46,915 nt of DNA from a virus: positions 1-46,915 of IMG/VR virus record IMGVR_UViG_3300030012_002121. One strand, written 5' to 3'. The notes under the pieces are model-generated. The model was given only the letters and a program-made list of their open reading frames with translations. It was not told the DNA's origin and ran no database searches. This document shows, piece after piece, positions 38,801-46,915 of this stretch (positions are counted from its first letter, which is position 1; every line of letters begins with the position of its first letter). The translations under genes were made by a program, and so were the position numbers.

Positions 38801-39840
38801 TGTACTTTATTTAATGTGTCCGGAAAAGGTATTAATAATTCAATGTTTTGAACACCATTTTCCATAAAATCTACTATAGTACTTCTATAAGCAGCATCTT
38901 CGTCTCCTTCTAAAAAATAACCTTTTTGCTTAGGTATAAAACATATTTGAGTAAAAGGTGCCATTAAAGAATATTCACCGTCGTCAAATTCAAATCTATA
39001 ACTTAATCTTACAAATTTTGTTTCTAAAAAATCAGGATCCCCAGGCCAAGTAGCAGCGTTACCATCGTTAAAATTAAAAGTAATTTCTTCACCAGTCATG
39101 GTTGTAGATAAAAAATGTATTGTATCACCATTAGCCACGCCTGTTACTGACGAACTTAAGGTTACGGAAGTGTTAGCAACTATATTTGTTACATATACAT
39201 AGTCTTGAGGTTCTATAGCGCTATTTCCATACTCTACAACAGCCATACCTTTTTCTATACCAGTTGTGTCGGCTATGTTTAAAGTAGATGTAGGTGATGT
39301 AGAAGTTGTTGTTGCACTAACTTTTTTTAATAAACTTATAGGTTGATAAGGATTATATTTAGCTACAGAAATATGATTTTCTTCAGTGTAATATGTTCCG
39401 TTTGCCGCTAAATCTATATTTATTTTTCTAGGTTGGTTTCTATTATCTGTCCAAAACAAAAGACTTTCTATAACATTTATACCTGTTATAGGATTATTTT
39501 TTGAAAAATTTAAAAAAGCTCCTGTTACTAAAAGAGTAGCACTAGCTTGTCCAGGTGTATAACTATAAATATAATTATCTGTATTATTAGTTAAAAAAAC
39601 TATTATAATATTTCTTGAATCAACACTTTTATGACCTATAACTTCTACATCATTTTGACTTAAACCAAAATTCAACACCAATTCATTTCCTCTTGTGGTT
39701 TCTAAAGCACCAATATCATCAGCCTCTGATTTACCTACAGATATGTTCTGCGCATCTCTATATTCTCCGTTAGGTATTAATCTATCATCCAAGTCTTTAT
39801 TCATCTTGGATCTTAGAAAACTGTTTTTAATTTCAGCCAT
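35818..39840 (-). CDS. Large tail nozzle/stabilisation-like protein with Ig/cadherin-like C-terminus
   Basis: 1340 residues. N-terminal segment RLIPNGEYRDAQNISVGKSE and GALETTRGNELV is typical of podoviral tail tubular/stabilisation proteins (T7 gp12/P22 gp10-like). The module found in the flanking proteins occurs at ~898-960 (DMIITNNTTGVVYGVVTSIT...FVCRLAEDI) and a weaker copy at ~186-245. Residues ~1130-1260 look like cadherin/Ig-like repeats (FSISAGNTNNYFSINETTGV with LTIKLEDAWN). It ends in a Cys-containing domain (SYDCSSTGVGNRKYFRIAGN). Probably the tail tip; the C-terminus may contact the host. Confidence 0.65.
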   Translation of the reverse strand: MAEIKNSFLRSKMNKDLDDRLIPNGEYRDAQNISVGKSEADDIGALETTRGNELVLNFGLSQNDVEVIGHKSVDSRNIIIVFLTNNTDNYIYSYTPGQASATLLVTGAFLNFSKNNPITGINVIESLLFWTDNRNQPRKINIDLAANGTYYTEENHISVAKYNPYQPISLLKKVSATTTSTSPTSTLNIADTTGIEKGMAVVEYGNSAIEPQDYVYVTNIVANTSVTLSSSVTGVANGDTIHFLSTTMTGEEITFNFNDGNAATWPGDPDFLETKFVRLSYRFEFDDGEYSLMAPFTQICFIPKQKGYFLEGDEDAAYRSTIVDFMENGVQNIELLIPFPDTLNKVQPSVGASYKIRSLEILYKESDSNAVKIVDNIYYDEADENGNNWTATSSTNIYSYNYQSRKPFRTLPPAQTTRVYDKVPVTALAQESAGNRIIYGNFLDKYSPPAFLNYIVGVGPKFESIDYYNWAEYPNHSVKQNRNYQVGFVLADKFGRQSDVILSQVKTTTTTTDGIVYGGDTVYNPYHSSTSQGTIRDWFGDALKIDLREPITSLINSSQGTPGLYAIQIGNGYNTFQASASDQPTISGNTYIFKLAANQTDIPTLNSNLEGEFTDYVKVTNVQADTPTAGKYTITTDGQVSSNYLQQPPTTPDIKYSYSINSKGWYSYKIVVKQTEQDYYNVYLPGILAGYPGQPLDTTTFENLTSSGINWDLGAGSSKSNDLIQVGMIAKSDDPAEIQEFITIATKESANKFTFSKQVTIAVDELILYTMPYDVPLFPSGEIGKTANIVLINDNINKVPRDLSEVGPEQKQFRSSVELFGRVSNDSYNNNKQYFPGIINDTAVSISTAEDSNFTFGNILDQNYINIYQLDTNPLIARIETTTQISTTATSSNSPGPGAAVTVTISAPPTVPVEVDMIITNNTTGVVYGVVTSITNTTSFVCRLAEDISGSPVLKFTKTIGSPSGRSKLEDFTLMEPTLAIYETEPQESLLDIFWETSSAGLISTLNDAVNTSYEGAVGFSSYNSTAFTESMSGNFITGLSPVDQLGNNLVNTSSSALTVLDGAGNDVSTQFSITRTGAGTNVDPYLYNLAKVGDQFVYNYNSSLRTYSISLVITNLANSVVSGALTLDVSLQNVQPIINGGVALSPITNVNQAFTGALTTITGENGAANATLKLQQLKFSISAGNTNNYFSINETTGVLSKTDGTINSVGTHNLTIKLEDAWNGTSLSSGSLNQTATQQVVVNSSAIGTAFTASPSGTLNQSCNFNGSINPNCGTNQYYNQTSATPTVNDIIRQGPNGASSPLASSGYYSYDCSSTGVGNRKYFRIAGNDGKITQVSTC

Positions 39841-39842
39841 AT

Positions 39843-41270
39843 TTAGTGTTTAATCCATTTAGATTTACCCCTCATAACTTGAACTATTTGATCAAGTTTA
39901 ATATTAGATAATCTTATTTTAGCATTTCTTAATTTAGCACTTCTCTCTTGTTTAAATCTTCTTACAATATACTCTTGTATACCAACTCTTGTAGATAGTA
40001 TAGAATATAATATATGTGAATATAAAGCTTCTTCAGCTAATTTAGGAATTCTAGCATCAAGATCATAAGCATTTCCATCAGATATATATTCCAATAAAAT
40101 AAGTTTTTCTGATAAGTTACTAGTAAAGTTAAAAGTACCTTTTCTGTGATCAATTTTAAACCATCCATTTTTTTGACTTGTTTGTGGTTCTAAACCATAT
40201 CTTTGACCTAAAAACGCATCATAATAACTACGATCTAAAACATTCGCATTATTTAAATCATTTTTAAAACCTCCGCTTATAAACCTAGGGTTTGTTTTAT
40301 CCCATCTATCATCAATTTCCGATGTAACTTCTGTATTTGAATCGCTGGCATCTTGTATAGGTTTACCTTCGTTATCTTGAGTAAACGTATAATAAGGTGA
40401 TTGATTTAAGTTGTTCGTAGGATATATAGTATGTAAAACACCTAAACTATCAACCCAAGATAAATTAACGTAATTAACATAATCTTGAGGTATAATTAAA
40501 CTCAATGTAGTTGGAACCGTAAGTTCTTGAGATTTTATACTTTTTAAAGTATCATAACTAAACTCTTGTAAACCACGTCTTGCGTGAAAAATAACATCAG
40601 TTCTTTTTACACTAGGTATTAATTTACCCGCTCCAACATAAGCTATAAGAAAATTATCAATAACATCATTTAATCTTGTATATTCATAATCACCGTGTAC
40701 ATCATCTAGAGTATTTTCGTTTAGTTGTATTTTTAAATAAGTGTTAATAGTTAAAGAAGCAGCAACTGTAATTATATTCTGACTAGACATCGTCCAAGGA
40801 CTAGCAAATTGAAATCTTAAATCTGTAGACGGGGGAATTTGAGTTGTTATATTACAAGTTACATTAGTGTTTCCAATAGGAAGATCTGCTAAAACAGTTC
40901 CATAAACTGCTCCTGTAGAAGCATTTACAACAGTCATATCTTTTAACACATTTGGATTAGTTACCGTTAAAGGTAAAGCTGTTGGATTACCCACGTTTAC
41001 AGCTACAGCTGTATTCTTACCTGTAGTTGAAGATACAGCTGATGTTGGTGTTAATTCAGTCCAAACTTGAGCGTCAGGACTTGTAAATATTTTAAAATTG
41101 TTTAAATTATAACCTAACGATGCTGGATCTGATCCACCAAAAACCAAATTAGTATTAAATGTACTTGTAAAAGTTTGATTAATAGCAGTAGCTGGTACTG
41201 TAAACTGCTGTGCTCCAGCGTAATATTGTCTGTTAGTTTCGGTTATTAAACCTCCATTTGGTACTGGCAT
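39843..41270 (-). CDS. Head-tail adaptor / tail tubular protein A-like
   Basis: 475 residues. Two parts: residues 1-160 are beta-rich and contain the shared tail module (~88-155, VLKDMTVVNASTGAVYGTVL...VTCNITTQI). Residues ~175-475 are the adaptor-like part: DVIDNFLIAYVGAGKLIPSV, VIFHARRGLQEFSYDTL and a helical C-terminus (AEEALYSHILYSILSTRVGI). The last part fits the helical ring formers below the portal (T7 gp11-like). The inserted N-terminal module is unusual for that family. Confidence 0.6.
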   Translation of the reverse strand: MPVPNGGLITETNRQYYAGAQQFTVPATAINQTFTSTFNTNLVFGGSDPASLGYNLNNFKIFTSPDAQVWTELTPTSAVSSTTGKNTAVAVNVGNPTALPLTVTNPNVLKDMTVVNASTGAVYGTVLADLPIGNTNVTCNITTQIPPSTDLRFQFASPWTMSSQNIITVAASLTINTYLKIQLNENTLDDVHGDYEYTRLNDVIDNFLIAYVGAGKLIPSVKRTDVIFHARRGLQEFSYDTLKSIKSQELTVPTTLSLIIPQDYVNYVNLSWVDSLGVLHTIYPTNNLNQSPYYTFTQDNEGKPIQDASDSNTEVTSEIDDRWDKTNPRFISGGFKNDLNNANVLDRSYYDAFLGQRYGLEPQTSQKNGWFKIDHRKGTFNFTSNLSEKLILLEYISDGNAYDLDARIPKLAEEALYSHILYSILSTRVGIQEYIVRRFKQERSAKLRNAKIRLSNIKLDQIVQVMRGKSKWIKH

Positions 41271-41276
41271 AATTTA

Positions 41277-42260
41277 TTATCTTTGTTGATTTATATTTTC
41301 TTGAGCAATTTGTTGAGCTGCTACTTGTACAATTTGAGGATTTTTAACTACAACACCAGCGTATAATAATATTTTTAATATTAATTCTGTTTGATCAGCT
41401 GGATGTATTTCAAAGTTAAATGAAGTAGATGCATCAAAAGTATAAGCATAATTATTTACAGCCACTGGAGTTGGAAAATTCCAAACTGGTGGTATAGGTT
41501 TTCTTATATATGATAAACTTATATTGTTGTTTATAGTAGTAGGGTAAATAGTTATTTGATTATTTTTATAAGTATATATAGGATATGTAGTTGTAGGTTT
41601 TGTTAAATTAGAACTTAACAAATGATACAAATCTTTTGCACCTACTAATTCTACTTCTTGAGCAGGTAAAGCTCCATTTGTGTAAAATATATCTCCTAGT
41701 CTATAAAATTCCTTAGGATAATAATTTACAATTAAAGTTAAACCTGTAGTTGGTTGAGCATGAAAATCTATATTTAAACCATTTATACTATATTCCGATG
41801 GGCTAATTAAGTTACCATCACCAAAAACTTCAACAACTCCATTTTGAATTTGATCAGATGTAACAGTAATACCATCACCATTATTACCAATAGCATACTG
41901 AGTGGTAGCGCCAGCTGTAGCAGTGGGATTTGTCACCATTCCTATAACAGAGGCTTTACCTGTGTTATGACCTAATTGTTGTGGTAAATTAAAAACGTTA
42001 CTTGAAGATATTGATGTAGCGTTTCCAAACTCTTTAAATATAGAGAGTTTTTCATTTATATTGACTATTCTATCAGAATAATCTACGTCGGCTTGGGGAA
42101 CACGTAACTGCTGATTTAAACTATCAAAATATGTTTCAAATATTTCTAATTGAGATTGAGCACCTATCTTATTAAATTCAACAGGTGTCATATAACCTCT
42201 CTGTTCTTTGTTTAATATTAATAAAACGGTTTGGTATACAGTATTTACGTTTATTGCCAT
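41277..42260 (-). CDS. Tail/neck structural protein
   Basis: 327 residues. N-terminal helix pair (INVNTVYQTVLLILNKEQRG, PVEFNKIGAQSQLEIFETYF) then beta-rich segments with YYPKEFYRLGDIFYTNGALP and a C-terminal helix (KILLYAGVVVKNPQIVQVAA). The combination recalls small adaptor/stopper proteins at the neck of podoviruses. No diagnostic motif; assigned from position between the adaptor and the capsid genes. Confidence 0.5.
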   Translation of the reverse strand: MAINVNTVYQTVLLILNKEQRGYMTPVEFNKIGAQSQLEIFETYFDSLNQQLRVPQADVDYSDRIVNINEKLSIFKEFGNATSISSSNVFNLPQQLGHNTGKASVIGMVTNPTATAGATTQYAIGNNGDGITVTSDQIQNGVVEVFGDGNLISPSEYSINGLNIDFHAQPTTGLTLIVNYYPKEFYRLGDIFYTNGALPAQEVELVGAKDLYHLLSSNLTKPTTTYPIYTYKNNQITIYPTTINNNISLSYIRKPIPPVWNFPTPVAVNNYAYTFDASTSFNFEIHPADQTELILKILLYAGVVVKNPQIVQVAAQQIAQENINQQR

Positions 42261-42279
42261 TTTAATATTTTATGTTAAT

Positions 42280-42311
42280 AGTGATAAGGGCCACAATAGT
42301 GACCCTTCACT
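42280..42311 (-). other. Intercistronic hairpin
   Basis: AGTGA...AAGGG-C-CAC-AATA-GTG-A-CCCTT...ACT can fold into a long imperfect hairpin between two late genes. It may stop part of the transcripts or set an RNA end after the 254-residue gene. No long T run on the minus strand. Confidence 0.45.
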
Positions 42312-42327
42312 ATATTATAGTTACATA

Positions 42328-43092
42328 TTATTGCAACTTTTTCTGAATTGTTTTATAAACCTCTACACCTTCATCAGTTTTAAACCAAGCGGCTAAAGCT
42401 GAATATGGATTTTCATCAAATGGTATATTCATTAATTTTCTATTATTAGATCCCCAATGAAAACTTCTTTGATCTTGAGATAGTTTAATAATACCTCTTT
42501 CTTCAGCTACGATTCCACTGTTTCTTAATCCAACATTTTCATCAGCAGCTATAGCCATAAAAGACTTTGGGTTTTTCTTTGCCATTATAAGTAGATCTCT
42601 TTTTAGTTCTTTAGAGGTTAAACTGTTAACTTTAGAACCTTGTTCTACTCTTAATACTGCTTCAGCGTGATCTATATCCATTTCTTTAGCAGTTAATAAA
42701 GCATCTATTTCTAAATTAATATCTACTAATTCATCTTCTGCTATTACCTCTGCTTCCCATTCAGCATATACAGCATTTTTTCTTGGATGATATAATGATA
42801 ATAATTTTTGTAAGTTTTGTTTTTCTTTAGGCACAGCTAATACACCATCTTCAAATATAATATGGCCTAAAATGATTTCACCTTTTTGTTCATCTACAAG
42901 TGGTGAATTTTGATTAGTTGCATATCTTAATTCTCTTTGTTCTCCTTTTGCTTCATCAAACCACATTAATGGTGATCTTCTTGAATTTTTTGAGTGCAAC
43001 GTAAAAGTTAATGGCTCTGCACCATTTAAAAGATAATATCTTCTATCTTTTATCTCCCATTTTGGGGTTTTTAATTCTTTAGTTTTTGACAT
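42328..43092 (-). CDS. Conserved late protein of unknown function (254 aa)
   Basis: 254 residues. N-terminal part WEIKDRRYYLLNGAEPLTFT and RRSPLMWFDEAKGEQRELRY with beta character, then a helical acidic part (EAEVIAEDELVDINLEIDAL, LTSKELKRDLLIMAKK). The gene sits directly downstream of the major capsid gene, so it may be a head-assembly or decoration protein. No family recognised. The leader is AT-rich (TTAATTATATTATATTATATC) behind a hairpin. Confidence 0.7.
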   Translation of the reverse strand: MSKTKELKTPKWEIKDRRYYLLNGAEPLTFTLHSKNSRRSPLMWFDEAKGEQRELRYATNQNSPLVDEQKGEIILGHIIFEDGVLAVPKEKQNLQKLLSLYHPRKNAVYAEWEAEVIAEDELVDINLEIDALLTAKEMDIDHAEAVLRVEQGSKVNSLTSKELKRDLLIMAKKNPKSFMAIAADENVGLRNSGIVAEERGIIKLSQDQRSFHWGSNNRKLMNIPFDENPYSALAAWFKTDEGVEVYKTIQKKLQ

Positions 43093-43124
43093 GATATAAT
43101 ATAATATAATTAATAAATAAAGAA

Positions 43125-43149
43125 TATCTCCGCCATTAAGACGGAGATA
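43125..43149 (-). terminator. Hairpin after the major capsid gene
   Basis: TATCTCCG/CGGAGATA, 8-bp stem with a 9-nt loop, lies 16 nt after the capsid stop. On the minus strand it is followed by TTCTTTATTT, a weak U-rich tract. It probably gives partial termination or protects the 3' end of capsid transcripts so that capsid is made in excess. Confidence 0.55.
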
Positions 43150-43164
43150 AACTTTAAAGCAATT

Positions 43165-44649
43165 TTACTGTTGGAATAATACGAAGTTATTCGCAGCTTG
43201 AGTAACCAAACATCTTTCAGACAACCAGTTAACTTGCATAGCATCTAAGTTAGTAGTGTAAGCACCACCAGCAGATCCTGTGATCCAGTTTTTGTATCGT
43301 CTATCTTCAGTTTGTGAAGCTCTATATCTTACGTGCAAGAAAGGTCTTCTAATGTTAGTACCAAGTTGTTGGTCATAAACAGTTGAAGTTCCAGCAGGTA
43401 TTAATACACCTTCGATGTTACTTACAGCAACAGCACCTCTCGTAGAAGCGTCATTTAAGTATTTCCAGCTAGTTTTGTAGAAGTCATAAGAACCTCTTCT
43501 GAAACCAGAGAAACCAAGGTTAAGTGCCATATCTTCAGAGTTTTCAAACAAACCATAAGCAACACCACCAGCTATACCACCGGAGATTTGTCCTAGCATG
43601 TCATCAAAATCTAAATCTAAGTCTCTATTTAAGAAAAGCATGTTTTCTTCGATAGCACCTTGAGTATCTAAGTTTTTAAGTACTTGATCAAAGTCAGATA
43701 AACCTGTACCAGCAGAGAAGCCAGACATAATATTACCTCTTGCTTGAATAGCAGCAAAAAGACCTTGAGTACCTAGAGCAGCAGCACCAGCAAAAGTAAA
43801 TCCTGGTATGTTAGCTACCTGAGCAGCAAAACTTGAACCACCAGCACCTGTAGCTAGTTCACCTTCAACCATTGCCATTTCTAAATAGTCATCAAATCTT
43901 AGTCTTGTTTCAGACTCAGACTTTAAATACCAAAGGTATCCTGATGTACCATCTTCAGTAGCAACTTCTACCCAACCAATCTGAGCCATATCAGAACCAT
44001 TGATTTCAAAAGAATCTTTGATTATAATAGGGTTGTTTGAATATTGAGTAAATGTTGGTTGTATAGACTTATAAGTTCCTGCATTACCAGCAGCATCTAT
44101 AGGTCCATTAGATCCTTTAGCGAATAAAGAACCATAAACAAACATTTTTAAGTTTGTAGCTCCAACTCCTAAAGCATCAAAGTTAGCAGCAGTAAAAGGA
44201 TAAGCAATTACTCTTTGTCCTATACCAGCAGCTACACTACTTCTAACAACAGCTTTAATTGTAACACCAGTAGATGGGTTCATAACAACTATTGTGTCGT
44301 TAGGAAAAATAGCGTTGGCAACCGCAGGGGTACCACCTAATGCAAATTCTAATTGAACAGAACCTGCACCACCAGTTTGGTTTACATTGTCATAAGAAAT
44401 GTGTAATCTATTTTGCTCAGACCAGATAACCTGATCAGATGTCATTGGCATTTCAGCGCCAACCATTCTAAGGAAACCGTTTAACGTTCTGTTTCCATAT
44501 CTTTCTACCTCTTGTTCGTAAACTTCAGGTAGGTACTGCTGGATAAAATCATTTGCACCACCAGTATTAAACGCTAAGTAGTTACCCTGTAGCGCTAATT
44601 GTTGTTGAGAAGGTACTATACTTCCAAACACAGGAGAAATTTGTCCCAT
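43165..44649 (-). CDS. Major capsid protein
   Basis: 494 residues, starting MGQISPVFGSIVPSQQQLAL. It lies directly after the scaffold gene, has low Cys and is Ala/Gly-rich, and the codon use is more G/C-rich than its neighbours, as for a highly expressed gene. Segments YLPEVYEQEVERYGNRTLNG (N-arm and E-loop area), RLRFDDYLEMAMVEGELATG and DFDDMLGQISGGIAGG fit an HK97-fold phage capsid of the kind found in marine podoviruses. Residues ~105-170 carry a weak match to the tail module (DTIVVMNPSTGV). High confidence on role, moderate on sub-family. Confidence 0.85.
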   Translation of the reverse strand: MGQISPVFGSIVPSQQQLALQGNYLAFNTGGANDFIQQYLPEVYEQEVERYGNRTLNGFLRMVGAEMPMTSDQVIWSEQNRLHISYDNVNQTGGAGSVQLEFALGGTPAVANAIFPNDTIVVMNPSTGVTIKAVVRSSVAAGIGQRVIAYPFTAANFDALGVGATNLKMFVYGSLFAKGSNGPIDAAGNAGTYKSIQPTFTQYSNNPIIIKDSFEINGSDMAQIGWVEVATEDGTSGYLWYLKSESETRLRFDDYLEMAMVEGELATGAGGSSFAAQVANIPGFTFAGAAALGTQGLFAAIQARGNIMSGFSAGTGLSDFDQVLKNLDTQGAIEENMLFLNRDLDLDFDDMLGQISGGIAGGVAYGLFENSEDMALNLGFSGFRRGSYDFYKTSWKYLNDASTRGAVAVSNIEGVLIPAGTSTVYDQQLGTNIRRPFLHVRYRASQTEDRRYKNWITGSAGGAYTTNLDAMQVNWLSERCLVTQAANNFVLFQQ

Positions 44650-44667
44650 AATTAATAATTTTTAGTT

Positions 44668-45864
44668 TTAGTTAAATTTTCTTGTTTTAATCTTCAATTT
44701 TGAAGAATCAAGACCGCTTACACTTTTAACTTTAAACCCTCCAACCATAACTTCTCCAGTGGGCGATGGCCTACTGTCTTGTGTTATATTTTTGGATTTA
44801 GCAACAAGATCTTTAGTAGCATCGGATTTACCTTGCTCATAAAAATGTTGCGCAATTTTGTCAACATTGTCTGCGGCATACATAGCTTTGTGATAACCTT
44901 TAACATCTTTTACATTACCTTTTGAATCTAAGAACTTCTTAATTGTGTTTGTAATATTTGATTGTTTAGTTGCAACCTCATCAGGGTTTTTAACTCCGTA
45001 TCTAAATTTCTTTTCACCGACTTGGAAATCAAAACCTTTGAAATCATCAGTAAAATATTTTTTAGTATTAGATTTAAAATCTTCATGTTGTTGTTGAGCT
45101 GTGTTTTGCTCTTCATTATAGCGGTTAAAAAAGTCCATAGCTTTTTGTTGGTCTTGTGTAATACCAGGTCTCAACTTGATTTCCTCGTAATATTTACTTT
45201 TTAAACCTTCTAAATGCTGTTTTGCTTTTGCAACCTCTTCTTTATAAGCGAGTTTTTTCTTACGAATATCTCGCTCCTCGTCTACTTCTTCATCAAAAGA
45301 AAAATTATCTTCAATCATAAAGTTAACTTCTTCTGATGTTAAGTGTGACTTGGCTTGTTTATAATATTCTCTTAATAGAGAATCATTATCTACGTTAGAA
45401 TAATCCGCATTAAGTCTAACATAGTCTTCTAATGTACCACCTGTTTCTTTCATAAAGTCTACGACTTTTTCGATATTTTCAGGTAGTTTAGCTATTTCTC
45501 TTGACTCTTCTGGAGTAGGAGCAATAACTTTTTCTTCAATTTTTTCACCTAATTCTACAATATCTTCTTCTATTTTTTCTTCTGTAGGCTTTTCTTCTTC
45601 AACAACCTCTTCGATTATTGGCTTTTCTTCTTTATCTTCAGGAACCTTTTCGGGCTCTGATATTGGTTTGTCCACTTGAGGGCTATTTCCGGTTTGTTCT
45701 TCCATAGCCACCTCCTTTGTTTCTCCGACTTGAACGGCATCTTTTTGTTCTTCTTTTGGTTGGTTAATTTTAGATAAATCTACTTTAATAGGTCCATCTT
45801 TTTTCACTAGTTTTCTAGGCCTTTTAACTTTAAAAGTACCCTCTTGTTTAACTTGTTCTGACAT
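44668..45864 (-). CDS. Scaffolding protein
   Basis: 398 residues. Acidic Glu/Pro-rich region at ~40-125 (EEKPIIEEVVEEEKPTEEKI), a long charged coiled coil in the middle (~175-265), and a basic C-terminus (GFKVKSVSGLDSSKLKIKTR) that could bind capsid. This composition and the place between portal and capsid are typical of podoviral scaffolds, which guide head assembly and then leave. Begins after an unusual ATATTATATTATATT leader. Confidence 0.75.
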   Translation of the reverse strand: MSEQVKQEGTFKVKRPRKLVKKDGPIKVDLSKINQPKEEQKDAVQVGETKEVAMEEQTGNSPQVDKPISEPEKVPEDKEEKPIIEEVVEEEKPTEEKIEEDIVELGEKIEEKVIAPTPEESREIAKLPENIEKVVDFMKETGGTLEDYVRLNADYSNVDNDSLLREYYKQAKSHLTSEEVNFMIEDNFSFDEEVDEERDIRKKKLAYKEEVAKAKQHLEGLKSKYYEEIKLRPGITQDQQKAMDFFNRYNEEQNTAQQQHEDFKSNTKKYFTDDFKGFDFQVGEKKFRYGVKNPDEVATKQSNITNTIKKFLDSKGNVKDVKGYHKAMYAADNVDKIAQHFYEQGKSDATKDLVAKSKNITQDSRPSPTGEVMVGGFKVKSVSGLDSSKLKIKTRKFN

Positions 45865-45894
45865 AATATAATATAATATAAATTAATAAATAGT

Positions 45895-46915
45895 TTATTG
45901 CGGTTCAAACTGCTCTAAACCAAATCCGCCTAAATTATCATTTCCAGCAGATTCAAAATCTGTAGGTAATAAATCATTTTGACGTTGTTCAATCATTTTT
46001 GATTGTTGTGTTGCTTGTATTTTTGTTCTTTTATCTTTACGATCTTCTATAAATTGTTCTTTTTCTCTCATCTTAGAAGCGTCTGCTTGAGCTAATTGTA
46101 ATTGATAATTAAACTCTTCAGCCATTAATTGCTTTTTAATTAATGCTTCTTGTTCCATTCTTTGTATTTCAAACTGAGATTTTGCTTGTTCAATTTGTAT
46201 TTTTGTATTAGCTAAAGCTTCCTGTTTTTGAACTTCGTTCATAGCCGCTTGTTCAGAAGCTTGAGCATTAGCTTGAGCCTGAGCTTGAATTTGTTGTTGT
46301 TGAGCAGCTTGATCTTGTTTTTGCTTTTGTATTCTTCTGTATTTTAATATTTGATTAGCTAATTGAATGTTTTTAACTTCTCTTATATCAATAGCATCTT
46401 CTAAGTATATTTGGCCACTTTGTAAAGCTACTTGTATATTTTGTTCTAATTTAGCTTTTTCCTCATCATCAGGCTCTAATTCCATATAAATACCAAAATC
46501 ATATAAATGAAGATTTTTTAATTCTTCTAAATTTTGAGTATTAGTTAATGATATACTCTGCATTAAAGCTTGTTTAGTTAAATCAAATTCTAAAGCATCT
46601 GCTAATCTTAAAGAAATATTTTCACAAGTTCTCAATGTTAAATATAAACTAGCATCTAATATATGTTTAGTTGCAATATTTGAAGCGTTAGCTGCCATCT
46701 TCTGTAAACCAACTAAAGAATCTTTATCTGGTAAACTACCATCTCGCGCTTCATTAAGTCCGGTTACATCTCTTATCATTTGTAAATAATACTGATAAGT
46801 ATTTATTAAAGATGCAATTTTACCATTAGCACTCGATGTTTGTAATTCTTGAATAGGTACTTTACCTCTGTTAGGATCACCATCTTGAGTTAAAGATCTA
46901 CCAACTATACTACCA
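45895..46915 (-). CDS. Portal protein, 5' part beyond the window
   Basis: The minus frame stays open to the right edge; 339 residues are visible. Upstream of the first internal Met (46779) the frame reads through GKVPIQELQTSSANGKIASL and YQYYLQMIRDVTGLNEARDG, which resembles the stem region of podovirus portals. The rest is a Gln/Ala/Lys-rich helical barrel (QAAQQQQIQAQAQANAQASE), and it ends NDNLGGFGLEQFEPQ. The portal is the dodecameric DNA entry ring. Gene order portal-scaffold-capsid supports the call. Confidence 0.8.
   Translation of the reverse strand, partial: GSIVGRSLTQDGDPNRGKVPIQELQTSSANGKIASLINTYQYYLQMIRDVTGLNEARDGSLPDKDSLVGLQKMAANASNIATKHILDASLYLTLRTCENISLRLADALEFDLTKQALMQSISLTNTQNLEELKNLHLYDFGIYMELEPDDEEKAKLEQNIQVALQSGQIYLEDAIDIREVKNIQLANQILKYRRIQKQKQDQAAQQQQIQAQAQANAQASEQAAMNEVQKQEALANTKIQIEQAKSQFEIQRMEQEALIKKQLMAEEFNYQLQLAQADASKMREKEQFIEDRKDKRTKIQATQQSKMIEQRQNDLLPTDFESAGNDNLGGFGLEQFEPQ

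Noticed and set aside
1-46915. CRISPR arrays, insertion sequences or integrase/attachment sites
   Set aside because: No regularly spaced direct repeats with unique spacers, no transposase or integrase-like protein and no flanking target duplications were seen. The repeated promoter-like elements are unevenly spaced among genes.

Overview
The window is a 46.9-kb piece of the genome of a tailed double-stranded DNA phage. It is very AT-rich and almost fully coding. The virion proteins (portal, scaffold, capsid, adaptor, nozzle-like tail proteins, large internal virion proteins, trimeric fibre) look like those of a short-tailed podovirus. The host is probably a marine member of the Bacteroidetes/Flavobacteriia: nearly every start codon follows an AT-rich leader (TAATTAATAAT- or TTAAATAATTAAAT-like) with no Shine-Dalgarno sequence. 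The host assignment is inference. The genome continues past both ends: the left edge cuts a tail-fibre gene and the right edge cuts the portal gene.

Layout. (1) 1-4116, minus strand: two appendage/fibre genes that share an N-terminal module. (2) 4117-4626: divergent regulatory region with a long inverted repeat, an intrinsic terminator and the first copy of a phage-specific promoter-like element. (3) 4627-9006, plus strand: many short genes of unknown function, interspersed with six near-identical promoter-like elements, two good tRNAs (Met-CAT, Gln-TTG) and several odd tRNA-like RNAs. (4) 9006-22489, plus strand: a compact operon in which most genes overlap by ATGA or TAATG. It encodes a DNA ligase, a Pyr_excise-like protein, a 3D-domain protein, an HTH regulator, a sigma-70-like factor, an ERF annealing protein, a PD-(D/E)XK exonuclease, an SSB-like protein, a primase-helicase, a thymidylate synthase-family enzyme, a GIY-YIG/MazG fusion, a second NTP pyrophosphatase, an endonuclease, and both subunits of class I ribonucleotide reductase. 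(5) 22496-22563: convergent terminators. (6) 22572-46915, minus strand: the late operon, read right to left as portal, scaffold, major capsid protein, adaptor and tail proteins, GNAT, three internal virion proteins including one of 2267 residues, then small membrane or exported proteins.

How the parts may work together. The early genes make deoxynucleotides (ribonucleotide reductase, ThyA-like, MazG-like), replicate and recombine DNA (primase-helicase, SSB, ERF, exonuclease, ligase, endonuclease) and supply a sigma factor. That sigma factor could read the 17-mer/8-nt/GGATAATA promoter family or the late genes. The most unusual part is 4.2-11.2 kb. It holds a promoter family with a fixed 8-nt gap, T-arm-bearing RNAs whose 3' ends sit 19-20 nt before start codons, and a pair of long inverted repeats, one of which covers the start codon of the HTH gene. 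I recognise no DNA polymerase or terminase in the window.
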